Assembly: GCA_037074765.1 (NCBI GenBank)
Contig: JBAMDO010000419.1
Location: 1 to 22,590 of the forward strand
Direction of reading: 5' to 3'
DNA length: 22,590 bases
Source of the DNA: Mansonella perstans
Lineage: Eukaryota > Nematoda > Chromadorea > Rhabditida > Onchocercidae
Below, one piece after another: positions 1-9,028 of this stretch. The translations under genes and the position numbers were made by a program. Numbering within the stretch: position 1 is the stretch's first letter; each line of letters begins with the position of its first letter. The notes beneath the pieces are model-generated. The model worked only from the letters and a program-made list of their open reading frames with translations, was not told the DNA's origin and ran no database searches.

Positions 1-2300
1 GTAGATAGAACAGTACAATACAAATCCTTTGTTGTAGATAGATATCTTAAGTTGTTGCTAATAAAGCATTTCTTTGTATGAATACAAAGGGTGTGAATTT
101 AGATAGCAACAAAAAACATGGAAATAAATCTAAGAATGTAGATTTAATTGAATGCTTCACAATGTTATTAACATTTATTTACAATATGATTTATTGACTT
201 ATTGAAAGTTTCGCGATATGAAAGTTCGCCACACAGCGTGGAAAGACGCAAGGAGAGTGTGACGTATCTCGTCAGTTTTGCAAATTTAACATAATTTTAA
301 GCATGTTTGTTCGATAGTTTAAAACTATTCTGCAAAGCATCCGTTCTCATGAAGTACTAATAAAATTTCTGCATCGGTTCCACAAGATCAACTGTAACAA
401 AGTGTCCAGTTTTTTGACACTATAAAGAAGCAAGCGAAAAGAGATCAAAACAAAGGATATCTACAATTCAGGAATTCTTCGGCAAACACAAGAATAAAAA
501 ACACTTCCAGACAAAATGCATTAGTTCATGAGTAAGGCGGAAACTTAGCAGAAAGCGACGACATTCCAAACAACTTCTATTTGCTATTATTTAGCAATAA
601 ACAATCGAAAACTGAAATTGACTCCGTACAATTATCCATTTTTGAAGATCCTTCCATTAGAAATAAATTAGGTTCGAAATATATTCGACAAAAAACGCGC
701 TGTGATCAGCTCGTCTTAGGGCAATGATAATTTCATCAATTTTCAAATTCAGGCTACAGTTAGGAATGTTTAATTGCAAATATAAAGATATTCAAAGCAG
801 AGTTATTCAGAAATGCAAAAATATAAATATGCTTTTTCTCCGGTGTTTAAGAGCGCACTAAATAAAACGAATGTAAGATGCATTTTAAGCTATTCATTTT
901 TTTTGCTGCAGTGAGCTAGCATTTTGAAAGCTTTTTTCAAAGTCTAACGGATGACAATCAACACGTGAGAAGAAGCGTGGGAATCAGAAGCACTGGGTGT
1001 TCTCATGATAATCTCCTGAGAAGGATAGTGCCGTAATTATTTTCCGCGTGGTATGATCAAACAAATCAATGCATATTTTATTGAAATGGAAACACATTTA
1101 CGATTTTTTTTGAGACAAATTTCAGTTTCGATAGTACATATTAAGTGTGTTTCTCATATTTTCATTATCACACCGTTGAGGGGCTACAAATGAAATGATA
1201 TTAGGTGTTACTTTAAGGTAGGATAGCCTGGTTATCGTTCCCTTATTAAAATTTTGTAATTTCGCACTTCTTTCAGACCGCTTTTTGACGATATTAAAGC
1301 ATTTCGAAGATAATAAAGAAATAGTAAGTGAGCAATGACTGTTATCGGCAAATAAATTTTCATTTTAAAATTGTTTGATCAAATAATTTCATCTCAAGGA
1401 GTCATTTGGAAATGCCTCAGCCTAAGCCTTTAAATGCGTAAATCATAAGTCCGAAAAATTTTTCTCTTTCTTACCAAATCCCAATTTTCTGCAAATAAAT
1501 GAATTAAATAGTATTCAAAATAAACCGGTAATGTGTGGAGATTTTCTTATAACTTTAATTTGTTTAGTTTTTTTTCTACCTCAAAAATGCTAATTTTGAA
1601 GTTTTAATAATATTTAGGGAAAACAAAAACAATTAATTGAAAAAAATATTTCTGTTTACTTGGAATTACATTATTCACTTGAATGAATATTGGTTTAGGT
1701 AAGTGAAACACTCTATTTCAGGATATTTTTAAGGAAAATATTAGGTAAAAAAGCTTGGACCCATGCACGCGTCAGTTATTACGGTCTGGCATTTTACAGT
1801 TATACTTCGGAAGAAAATAGTACAGTAGTATGCGGACAAGTGTATGAAAGATTTATTATGAATGAGCAAATAAATTATTTCATTTATTTTATTTTGTTGA
1901 TTTAAAAACTTTTTATAATATTTCAAGAAAGAAACGACATTTAAAACAAATTTTACAATTTTTTTAAAATGCAATATTCAATTTCGCATTCTAATCTCTA
2001 TTCTTTTTGAATCATCTCAGATTTGTAATTCTGCCCAATTGTACAAATTATCTAATTCCAGCAAGATTTAAATAATTCCCTGGAAAGAACTTTTAATTTG
2101 AGTTTCGAAGATGTTACCATTTGGTCAATGCTCAAAATGATTGGTATTGTTCTTAAGGCTTCTTTCAAAGTATGGTTTCCTGCAAATAAATTAGGATTTT
2201 TTTTATCTATAAATAAGATCACTTTTCAAAACTACTACTTCAAAACCATTTCCCATTTTTGTAAAGTACTCGATGAGCGAAGACTGAGAGCTTGCTCCAA
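1..2300. other. AT-rich stretch without a recognisable gene
   Basis: I find no protein family, RNA gene or clear splice structure here. The two open frames of 70-77 codons (1741-1974 minus and 2098-2313 plus) have Phe/Lys/Asn/Ile-rich composition, as expected from random AT-rich DNA. A somewhat GC-richer island lies at about 220-290, but I do not recognise it. This is probably intergenic or intronic nematode DNA. Confidence 0.5.
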
Positions 2301-2313
2301 ATTTTATTGTTAG

Positions 2314-2545
2314 TTAATACAAAAAACACTGTTTTAAGATTACAAAATATGCCACCACTTTAAATCCAACTTTGTGCCGGTTCTCTAGTTCTGGCTCTGC
2401 TGCCCACTGTAAAAAATTTACCACATCATATGCCATGCTTTCAACTGTAGCCTGCCTTGTACCGTCGTACTCCACCATTCCTTCAGAAAGTGGTGGTGCC
2501 ATAGCTAACTTACCTGTTGAAAAATACAGTTTGTTGTAAACTCAC
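2314..2545 (-). pseudogene. Wolbachia-like cytochrome c1 C-terminus (nuclear insertion, truncated)
   Basis: The minus strand encodes the last ~70 residues of a bacterial cytochrome c1, the membrane-anchored c-type haem subunit of the bc1 respiratory complex. Visible landmarks are LAMAPPLSEGMVEY, which holds the Met that acts as axial haem ligand in this family, then VVNFLQWAAEPELENRHKVG, the conserved stretch before the C-terminal membrane anchor, and the start of the anchor (FKVVAYFVIL). The haem-attachment CXXCH part is absent. The reading frame stops upstream of about 2545, and the anchor degenerates after VIL into an unrelated tail ending at 2314. One spot (EYDGTRQATVE, where EYDDGT-QATVE would be typical) looks like a small compensated indel. 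The wording is typical of Rickettsiales. With only the 3' end present and nematode DNA around it, I read it as a dead endosymbiont-to-nucleus transfer. Confidence 0.85.
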
Positions 2546-2658
2546 TTTTACTATATGATTACCTTTTTATGGCATCTTATCTATCTAATTTTACCATTCC
2601 GCTGAACAGATATAAAATATTTAACAAACTCTTTTTTTCATAAAAATACATAATGGGC

Positions 2659-2885
2659 TTAAATCTTTTTAACTAAGATTTCATTATCAAGAGCGTATAC
2701 TATTAGCTCATCACCTTCTGTTACTTCTCCTGATAAAACTAACTTAGCTAGATTATTTTGAATACACTCCTGTATTACCCTTTTTAGTGGTCTTGCTCCA
2801 TACTCAGGGTCATAGCCAGCTTGCGCTATTAGTTTCTTAAATATATAATTATCATTGGGTAAAAAAATTTCTTGAAAGCCTTGCA
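2659..2885 (-). pseudogene. Wolbachia-like ClpB C-terminal fragment (nuclear insertion)
   Basis: The minus strand encodes about the last 70 residues of the AAA+ disaggregase ClpB, ending at a natural-looking TAA at 2659. The signature is [16 protein letters not shown], the conserved small-domain motif of the second ATPase module that carries the sensor-2 Arg (GAR). It is followed by the usual short C-terminal tail ([17 protein letters not shown]). Walker A and B and all N-terminal parts are missing. An ATG at 2925 opens the frame, but residues before about position 2885 are the antisense of a Gly-rich coding stretch on the other strand, so the ClpB homology really starts near EIFLPND. Only about 115 bp separate it from the cytochrome c1 piece, on the same strand. 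This is a truncated endosymbiont gene in nuclear DNA and cannot make a working chaperone. Confidence 0.88.
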
Positions 2886-2889
2886 GAAC

Positions 2890-3148
2890 ATTTTTCAGGT
2901 GGTGGAGGTGGGGAAGATATGCCATTGGAAGGGATAGGCATGAGTTACGTTGATGGGGGACCTCATCCTGGCGATTATCTCCACGCTAACAACGAAATTG
3001 CTTACAGCGCTGAAGGTTTACACGACATGCATGATTCCCACTACCCCACTATTCTACTTGCTTCAGTCTGGATCTTTTCTTCGTTATTGTCTTATGTAAT
3101 GGAAATTGGTATAAACCACAATATGAAAGGCACAGAATGGATAGCCTA
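2890..3148 (+). pseudogene. Unidentified bacterial-like membrane-protein fragment, Gly-rich start
   Basis: An open frame on the plus strand begins in a run of glycines ([13 protein letters not shown]), continues as a polar stretch with several His/Asp (for example HDMHDSHYP) and then a single hydrophobic segment, ILLASVWIFSSLLSYVM, before stopping at 3146-3148. I do not recognise the family. Its composition is unlike the nearby nematode DNA and it abuts the ClpB piece in opposite orientation, so I infer it is another Wolbachia-derived fragment. A component of a VirB6-like secretion-channel family is one possibility that I cannot support from motifs. It has no clear start, because the open frame runs in from the ClpB junction. 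Confidence 0.4.
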
Positions 3149-3508
3149 GGAAAGGATCTTAAACAGATATCTCCAAATCAATGGAGAACCGCAATATTCT
3201 TATGGGTGGCTAGGCATTCGATGCCAATCAACCAAACTTCTTATTATAAAATGGAGAAATATTCATCTATGATGGAAGAGAAACGGTATCGGATCTCGAT
3301 ACTATTCAGCATTGCCTTATACAAAGCGAAAAATGCACAACAAATACAAGTATAGTTTTATAAAATGAAACAGAAGCTATGAGTAAGTATTTATATCGAA
3401 AAACTGGAAATTATCAGGCGAGATTATATGATGATCACGTAATCATTGATAAACTTCAAATTTCATTTACCTTTAGAGACAACGAAACAATTGATTCGAA
3501 AAATTGCG
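3137..3508 (+). other. Unrecognised open frames between endosymbiont fragments and the palindrome
   Basis: Two short open frames lie here on the plus strand: 72 codons from 3137 and 62 codons from 3379, the latter running past the arm boundary. The second contains a plausible protein-like stretch (LYDDHVIIDKLQISFTFRD) but I recognise no family. They could be the 5' part of the unknown ORF that starts near 3724, or further transferred DNA, or chance frames. No splice sites decide between these. Confidence 0.2.
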
Positions 3509-3528
3509 ATTTTATTAATCTTGAGTCA

Positions 3529-3595
3529 AGGTGTAGGCATGGCGAAAGCGAGTCTGAAGGACGGTAATGCCCAAAGACCAAGCGACATTTTTAGG
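3529..3595 (+). pseudogene. Possible decayed bacterial 23S rRNA fragment
   Basis: This stretch is GC-richer than its surroundings. It contains GGCGAAAGCGAGTCTGAA preceded by AGGTGTAGGC, which matches what I remember of alphaproteobacterial 23S rRNA domain II just before the conserved AGACCCGAAACC segment. A shortened AAAGACCAAGCGAC follows at the expected place. If right, it is a third kind of Wolbachia-derived piece. It sits exactly in the ~90 bp that the right arm lacks. The assignment rests on memory of a conserved rRNA stretch and needs a database comparison. Confidence 0.45.
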
Positions 3596-3723
3596 AAATT
3601 TTGGTAGTTCAATAAACACATGGTAATAGTATTATAATCGATAAAATAAGTTCAGGAAACTCTGACCGAAATACAAACCAGGTGAATTCAGCCTAAAATA
3701 AGTTTTACTCATGTTGGAAAAAA

Positions 3724-4181
3724 TTGAAGGGAAAAACTATTGATTCAAAAAATACCAGATTTCAATGTCTCCATGATAATTTTCAAGAAGAATTTAAGCA
3801 AAAATTCAATGAAATTTATCAACAGAGCTGTCGTACTTGTAATAACCTATTAACACTCATTGAATGTGTAACATACAATAATCCCAATGTAGCAGTTAAC
3901 CTAATACTACAAAGAGACGACATAATCGCAAAACGTATCAATGGAATTTTGCGAATTACGCCTTGCAAACCAAAGAACTTCGAATTACAATCAATAAGAT
4001 TTGTCAATGATATCACTGTTCACTATGAATCGAACGCGGAGCTGGAAATGATATCACAACAATAAACCTTCAACAATTATCTAGCAAACAGTCAGAATAG
4101 AATATTTGGGAAGAAATCGACCAAGAAGGCAATGAATTATCAAAACAAATTAGATATGAAGTCGACAAAGTAACAGAATAA
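3724..4181 (+). pseudogene. Left-arm copy of an unrecognised ORF, frameshifted
   Basis: This is the partner of the open frame at 18888-19346. The left copy is open for 113 codons from 3724 and then shifts frame near 4028, where it has one A fewer than the right copy. In the shifted-back frame it also carries a nonsense TAG at 4098-4100 where the right copy has TGG. The visible protein has an amphipathic N-terminal stretch (LHDNFQEEFKQKFNEIYQ), a CRTC pair, a LLTLIEC segment and then LQRDDIIAKRINGILRITPC. The spacing of hydrophobic blocks, RDDI-AK and a following Cys is faintly like the ectodomain of envelope-type proteins in retroelements. I cannot confirm that, and no protease, polymerase or LTR is seen nearby. 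The frame is open a few codons upstream of the TTG at 3724, so the true 5' end is unknown. Confidence 0.5.
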
Positions 4182-4190
4182 TACAAGAAC

Positions 4191-4234
4191 AGATGGACAG
4201 TTTTCTGATAATAGATGGACAGTTTTCTGATAAT
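4191..4234 (+). repeat. Perfect 22-bp tandem duplication
   Basis: The 22-mer AGATGGACAGTTTTCTGATA plus AT occurs twice head-to-tail without a mismatch. The right arm has a single copy, and exactly there its ~505 bp extra segment (18356-18860) begins. The duplication therefore marks the point where the arms diverged, and could be a repair scar. Confidence 0.9.
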
Positions 4235-5560
4235 GCCTACATTATAATAATTAGTATTATTTCATATATCTTTCTATTATAATTGATATCTGGACAACAG
4301 TAAGAGCTGCAACTAGTTGTATAATCCAAATCTAATTTGCAGCAATATCGAAAAGTATGTAAGTCAGTCCTTTTAAACATATTCTTTTTCACAACTGACA
4401 AACGATTTCACGACATATGACTTGTCTAGAATGCGTTTAGAAAAATTTTCTGAAGAATTTAAACTTTTACCAATTTTATACCTTATCAAGCATATAAAGC
4501 TAGCTTTTTCTATTTAGCAATTTGGAATTTACATGAGAACTGATGAAAGTTGATTAATCAAACGAACAGCTTAAAAAGCCGGCTAACTATTGATATTTTC
4601 TCGTGCTGCCAATGAAATAACTATCGATTCCTGTTCCACTCGTTAGAAAGGCTGAATTAAATTTTCCAATGACAAAAATATTTCCTGATATAAACTTACA
4701 TTTTGGTTCATTTAAATTAAATTATCAAACCAGAGACAATAACATATGTCACAGTAAAGTCTGCATAGTAGAAGCGGACCACATTGGACCGCTTGTTTAC
4801 GAGGATGTTATACGATTTGTCCATTGTGAACCGTATCGTTGAAGTTTAAGCCTATTATTTCTAAAATTTAATCAAATTTTTTGAAAAGCTCATGTTAATA
4901 AGGTGTAATTTATGTGATATCAGCCGAATTAATTAATCAATAATTCATATAATTAGCTATTCCAATTGATATAAGTTATTCATATCGAACTTAGAATGCG
5001 TCGTTTTTTCACCTAATTAAGCTTATTCAGAATAAAGATTATGAACAAATAAAAAACTAATTGCAATGTAATTTGCGTTCTACAAAAAACAATAAAGTCT
5101 CAAATTTTTATATTGGATAAGTGAAGAAAAATGTGCCGAAAATGTTGTGATTATATATTAACTTTCAGTTTTTTCTCTTATTTCAAATTGATTCACTCGT
5201 TTAATTTCATTTGTTTATTTACTCTTTTCACTTTAACAATTTGTATCCAAAATTAATTTAAAAGGCTTTTTTGATTTACACTCTAACACCTATATTAATA
5301 CTTTTTTTTTGTGTGGCATTCATTTTTCCTCATTGAGGAGGATGGAAATTTAAGCAAATTTGCAATTTCTGTTTTCACTGTACTAATCCTGTGTTCAGTG
5401 CAGGAGGTGAAATATTCCGTTAAACATTTTACTTCATCTTTCACTCAGTTTATGGGTTAGCCAAATTTTAAAAAGCTTTGTTAACACCTAGAAATTTTGT
5501 GGCGTAATGAAAAAGACATTTCTTTGATACTTGGTGCAAATCAACAAATCAAAATAAGAG
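4235..5560. other. Arm DNA without a supportable gene
   Basis: This interval matches about 17030-18355 in the right arm throughout. I see no protein family. Near 5341-5402 a hydrophobic frame (FAISVFTVLILCSVQ) resembles a signal peptide and is kept in both arms, but it has no start codon in frame and lies antisense to the 3' side of the collagen-like unit, so I do not call a gene. The stretch around 5240-5290 is paralogous to DNA just upstream of unit C (about 11160-11200) in reverse orientation. Confidence 0.4.
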
Positions 5561-5584
5561 AACAAGGAACACTTAAAGCGATTG

Positions 5585-5923
5585 CTTCTTCGCTGACCTC
5601 AAGGACCTATTTATCCCTGAGGTCTTTTCGGATTCCAGACTTTTAGTCTTACTGGTCCTTTTTCTCTCTTCATACCTCGCTCACCTTGTGGCCTTTCTGG
5701 TTCTGGAAAATCATTCTTCCCTGGCTTTCCTTAACATCCATCTCTTCCGTATCGTTCTGCCGGTAGTTGTGGCGCTTTCACTTTGTGGCGTGCAAGTTTA
5801 GAAATAAAGCTTGCTAATAATGAAATTCATGCTTTCAAACTTTATCATTCTAAGGTAAAAGCAATCCATTAGATAAACTTGCTTGAATCACGGAAACAGT
5901 AAGAAAGTGTTGAAACGATACAT
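5585..5923 (-). pseudogene. Mini-collagen unit D, left arm, decayed
   Basis: On the minus strand an ATG at 5923 opens the remains of a signal-peptide exon. Compared with its right-arm partner it lacks 13 nt, which shifts the frame. The donor after it is no longer GT. About 110 bp further comes a Gly-X-Y exon (roughly 5770-5585) reading GKPGKNDFPEPERPQGERGM and then KREKGPVRLKV. Many glycines are replaced and there are in-frame stops (before GKPG, and twice after RPQG). Beyond it the 3' flank resembles that of the intact unit A (GAAGCAATCGCTTTAAGTG against GAAGCAGTCTCTTTCAGTG). It was a secreted collagen-like gene and is now a pseudogene. Confidence 0.75.
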
Positions 5924-6284
5924 TAATGCTGACAACTTAAAATTGATTGTTGAAAAATAATCTGAATTTTCAATCAAACTCTCAAATTTTCAATCTTTCA
6001 AAAATTTTCAAGAATTTGGAAATAAACGTCGGAACGCCGCCAAAAGAGATGTTTAAGAATTCTAATCATTCTCTAACGAAATAGAACTCAATTTCCACAA
6101 AATAGAATTTTTCCGATTACTGATATATTTTTACCTTTTAATTTCTTAGGTCAAATAATAGCTGATTGCTCAGAACTAGAAAATTACAATAATTTCTGGA
6201 AATCAATGCAAAAATTTGTATTTCAAAATAACGCACAATGCAATAAATTTTCAAGTTAAATTTTTCCATTTATTTAAATGGAAA

Positions 6285-6350
6285 GAATGATAACTGATAT
6301 AAATCTTTTCGGAATTCATAAAACAAAAGAAACATTTCTTTGTGGAATGA
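6285..6350. promoter_or_regulatory. Conserved intergenic block between unit D and gene X (likely divergent promoter)
   Basis: The block with the core AAACATTTCTTTGTGGAAT, preceded by a GATA-containing stretch, recurs in the same place beside unit A (about 9050-9110). A weaker copy sits in the spacer (about 11825-11865). In each case it lies between a minus-strand collagen unit, or where one would be expected, and a plus-strand X copy. Conservation of a non-coding block between divergent genes suggests shared regulatory sequence. The right-arm partner is about 16215-16285. Confidence 0.45.
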
Positions 6351-6670
6351 TTGTGTTGAAATGCAGCAAAATGAAGCGATTACTGATGAATTTTTATCTA
6401 TGAACTTTCATGCAGTGATTTTAAAGAAGAGAGAAAGATTAGATCAAATGAATGATAGAAGAATAAAGGTTGAAAGGAATTCGGAAGTTGGTTGGAATGA
6501 TAGATTTTGAGCTTTCGCCAAACAGAAGTGATTTGGGAATTTGGCCGGTGTCCGATGCAGTTATTCGATGTCAGTTCATGCCGGTTAAATTTACACGAAA
6601 TGATATATTATTTCCATTAGTCATTCTGATTAACGAACGAAGATCTAAAAGATTCATCCGCGTTGAATGA
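6340..6670 (+). pseudogene. Gene X1, left arm copy: unknown protein, frameshifted
   Basis: I do not recognise this family. Reading both arms together, the gene encodes about 105 residues. It starts near MQQNE, passes through a charged stretch (LKKRERLDQMNDRRIKVE) and a hydrophobic-acidic one (LVGMIDFELS), and ends with LGIWPVSDAVIRCQ and a basic C-terminus closed by TGA at 6668-6670. The left copy has one extra nucleotide near 6472-6476, which breaks the frame, so only the 3' part (from 6470) is open. The right copy is open across that point but has its own nonsense codon. Further partial paralogs lie at about 9090-9260 and 12240-12330. No signal peptide, membrane segment or catalytic motif is visible. 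Confidence 0.5.
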
Positions 6671-6679
6671 ATTCATTTA

Positions 6680-7110
6680 ACCTGCGCAATGAATATTTTT
6701 GTATAGCACGCAGAATTGTCTCTACTCTTTACTCCAGAGTTCTGCCAGAGTCTAGCAAGGTTGGATGATAACAGTGAGATCTTCAGATCATAAGTTTTGG
6801 TTGGAGTATCCTTCTCCTAGATGAATAACTTTTCAAGGACTAATCGAGCTCCATCTACCCAAGCTTGCAATAAGAATTGCCCTTCTCACAGGATGTTTGC
6901 CCGAAAGCTAACAAGCCCATTTTGCCTAATCCTTCGGTTGGGACTTTTCTGACATTGAAGGCTCTGCTGACGCATATCCCAGCATAGCTCACAACCTCAC
7001 GATGATGCCCAAGCTTTTTTCCACAACAAAGGGTTATCCTTAAAACAAATAAATGGAGAGAAATTAAACAACTGACGTGGTATTGATACAAAAAACATAA
7101 TGACCACCAT
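6680..7110 (-). other. GC-richer island Y with an open frame kept in both arms, unknown
   Basis: This block is noticeably less AT-rich than its surroundings and matches about 15470-15885 in the right arm. On the minus strand (plus in the right arm) a frame of about 50 codons stays open in both copies: it reads REVVSYAGICVSRAFNVRK and then VPTEGLGKMGLLAxGQTSCE. Of four differences in the frame noted by eye, one is silent, two change residues and one creates the left stop. I do not recognise the protein. The left copy has about 14 extra bases near 7008-7022. It could be an exon of an unknown gene, a mobile-element remnant or a structured RNA locus. Confidence 0.3.
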
Positions 7111-7179
7111 TTATACATGTTAATTAAAACAGCAGTTCATTGATCAATTGATTTACAATATATTCATTAAATTCGATTT

Positions 7180-7340
7180 TTTCATTCTTATTATGAATAA
7201 TCTTTGCGTATTCTTTTAGTTAATTGCTTTTTTTGCTCACAATTTTTAATAATATATTCATTAATTATTCTAATTCTTGTTAAATTGCTTAATCTGTTAG
7301 AGTTACTGACAAGATAACAAGTGATCATTATGCTTGTGGC
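7180..7340 (+). repeat. Block Z, paralogous to spacer DNA at 13036-13140
   Basis: The sequence TTCTTTTAGTTAATTGC, then after about 42 extra bases AATCTGTTAGAGTTAC and TCATTATGCTTGT, is matched in the spacer by TTCTTTTAGTCAATTATC, AATCTGCCAGAGTTGC and TCATTATGCTTGT in the same order. The homology spans position 7283, where identity between the two palindrome arms is interrupted. This shows that 7180-7283 and 7284-7340 were already contiguous in an older duplicate. Confidence 0.65.
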
Positions 7341-8300
7341 TAATTGATATCTGACATATCACCATCATCAGATTCCTAAGCACTTTTGTCTCTTGAAAGT
7401 TTGAAACTCGTTCTTTATCCATTTCTTGAAGTCCCATTGATCTGTATCATTTGATCAATCTTTCTTTGGCTTATTTGTAAACCATCACATAAAATGATTA
7501 CCGGTATTGCGAGTTTTTTATTTTCTTTTTATTTTCGCTTAATTTTATTTCAATTTTATTGCAGAAATGTTTCTTTGTTTTGTGAATTTTAGAAACAAAA
7601 TCTGCTTAATTAAATTTCAATTTAATTCTTAAATCCTTTCTTTCACACTGTAAGAGTTCAGATAGAATTATCATATTCTAATCAATCAATTAACATTTGC
7701 ACTAATTAAAGAGGTAAATAAGGGAAAGGTATCATTCATGTAAGATTTATTATGAAAAACAATCCCTTGAAATAATGGAAAATTGAATAAGAGGAATTTA
7801 GAAAAATGCAAGAAACAATTGAACAATCTGGAGCACTTTGTACCAACTCTTCTTTTGTCCTTTTCATTTTGTGACAAAATTCGCTTGCCTTAAATCATAA
7901 TCAGCGCTTTAAGTAATTCGCATGCAAACGTTGAAATTCGAATTCACGGGATTGCAATATATTATTCTTTATAGTGCCATTTTTTAAAAACTTCTTAAAC
8001 CAAACTTTTATATGGTCTAATTCAAATGTATTTAAATAATATAAACGCTTGTTTTATTATTTAATGTTTGAAGTTCTAAACAATTTCATTTTTGTACAAG
8101 GACTTCTATACAAGCTTCCAATTCGTAGAAGATCGCATAAATGCATGTGATCAAGACTGGAACAATTGGGAGAGTAAGTTAGAACGAAAAGAGATAACTA
8201 ACTAAAAGAGACAAAAGGTAGGTCTTTTTGATAAAGACGATAGTTCAATAAATTCTTGTAGTACTATCTTGTTTATTCCCTCTTCCGTTCAGTTTAAAAA
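7341..8300. other. Left-only DNA downstream of unit A, no gene seen
   Basis: This is AT-rich DNA with no protein family that I can recognise. The 63-codon frame at 7686-7877 (minus) looks like chance. The stretch lies 3' of the mini-collagen gene and has no partner in the right arm. Confidence 0.4.
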
Positions 8301-8469
8301 TCGGTCAAATTTCAAAAAATTTTTATTATTAAATATTGACAGTGATAGAGTTTGGATTTGAAGATATAACGAAAATTTGCTGCATAAAATTCAATATTTA
8401 AATCCGAATTGCATAAGCAGATTCCACTACACACGAAATAGAATTTCAAGTCTATTAACTCTGAAACAT

Positions 8470-8584
8470 AATCGAAAGGACAAATCTGCGATATGTTGGT
8501 GCAAATAAAAAGAACCGAAAGAAAATAAATATCACTGAAAGAGACTGCTTCTTTGCCATTGACAAATTCCATGCTTTGTTTCTT
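8470..8584 (-). other. Conserved 3' flank of unit A (likely 3' UTR)
   Basis: Downstream of the stop, the minus strand reads GCAAAGAAGCAGTCTCTTTC and then AGTGATATTTATTTTC. The same position after units B, C and D shows recognisable versions (C: GATAAAGAAGTAATTTCTCT then CAGTGATATCTGTT; D: GCGAAGAAGCAATCGC). Similarity reaches across the stop codons of the decayed units, so this is probably untranslated sequence that came along with each duplication. A short shared peptide frame (KEAVSFSD-like) is also possible. Confidence 0.45.
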
Positions 8585-8930
8585 TTATCCGCTATAATCG
8601 GTTCCTCTCATACCTTGCAGTCCTTGTGGACCTGGTAATCCTTGCGCTCCTCCTTCACCTGTCTGTCCTTGTGAGCCTCGAGGACCGGGTTGTCCAATTG
8701 GGCCTTTATCTCCCGGTGGTCCCTCATCTCCTGGCAATCCTCTCTCTCCTCGCTGTCCAGTTTTTCCATCTTGTCCTGGAGGTCCTGGTCTTGATGGACC
8801 ACAAGCCTGCAAGTAAAATTTTCTTTCGCAATATGCCTTCATATATGTTCTTTTTCACCAAGAAACAACAGCTCACCTGAACTAGGAGAACAGCGCAGAT
8901 AACCAACAGAAAAATAGTTAAAGAATGCAT
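8585..8930 (-). CDS. Mini-collagen unit A, intact two-exon secreted collagen
   Basis: Exon 1 (8930-8877) encodes an 18-residue signal peptide core, MHSLTIFLLVICAVLLVQ. It ends at CAG|GTGAGC, and a 70-nt intron (8876-8807) ends TTTTACTTGCAG. Exon 2 (8806-8585) starts ACGPSRP and then gives 21 uninterrupted Gly-X-Y triplets (from GPPGQDGKTGQRGERGLPGD through GLQGMRGTD), closing YSG and TAA. The predicted protein is 91 residues, far shorter than usual nematode cuticle collagens (around 300). It lacks their long N-terminal domain and Cys clusters and has a single Cys right after the signal peptide. Signal cleavage near VQA|CG would release an almost purely triple-helical peptide, perhaps linked through that Cys. 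Every lesion seen in the paralogous units is absent here, which suggests selection. A donor-like CAAG|GTATGAG near the end could allow an alternative 3' exon. Function (cuticle, eggshell, secretion) is not shown. Confidence 0.82.
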
Positions 8931-9028
8931 AAGGGATTCCAGCCGAAAATTTATGATAATGCAAGATTCATGAGAGGAAATTTTAAGAATCAAATTGAAA
9001 TTTAATGAAGTAATTTGGAAGTAAAATG

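Noticed and set aside
3819..4016. 65-codon minus frame inside the tip ORF (and its twin 19054-19251 plus)
   Set aside because: They are antisense shadows of the longer conserved frame.
5341..5402. Hydrophobic frame FAISVFTVLILCSVQ resembling a signal-peptide exon, kept in both arms
   Set aside because: No in-frame ATG in the left copy, no collagen exon follows on that strand, and it is antisense to the flank of unit D; likely chance.
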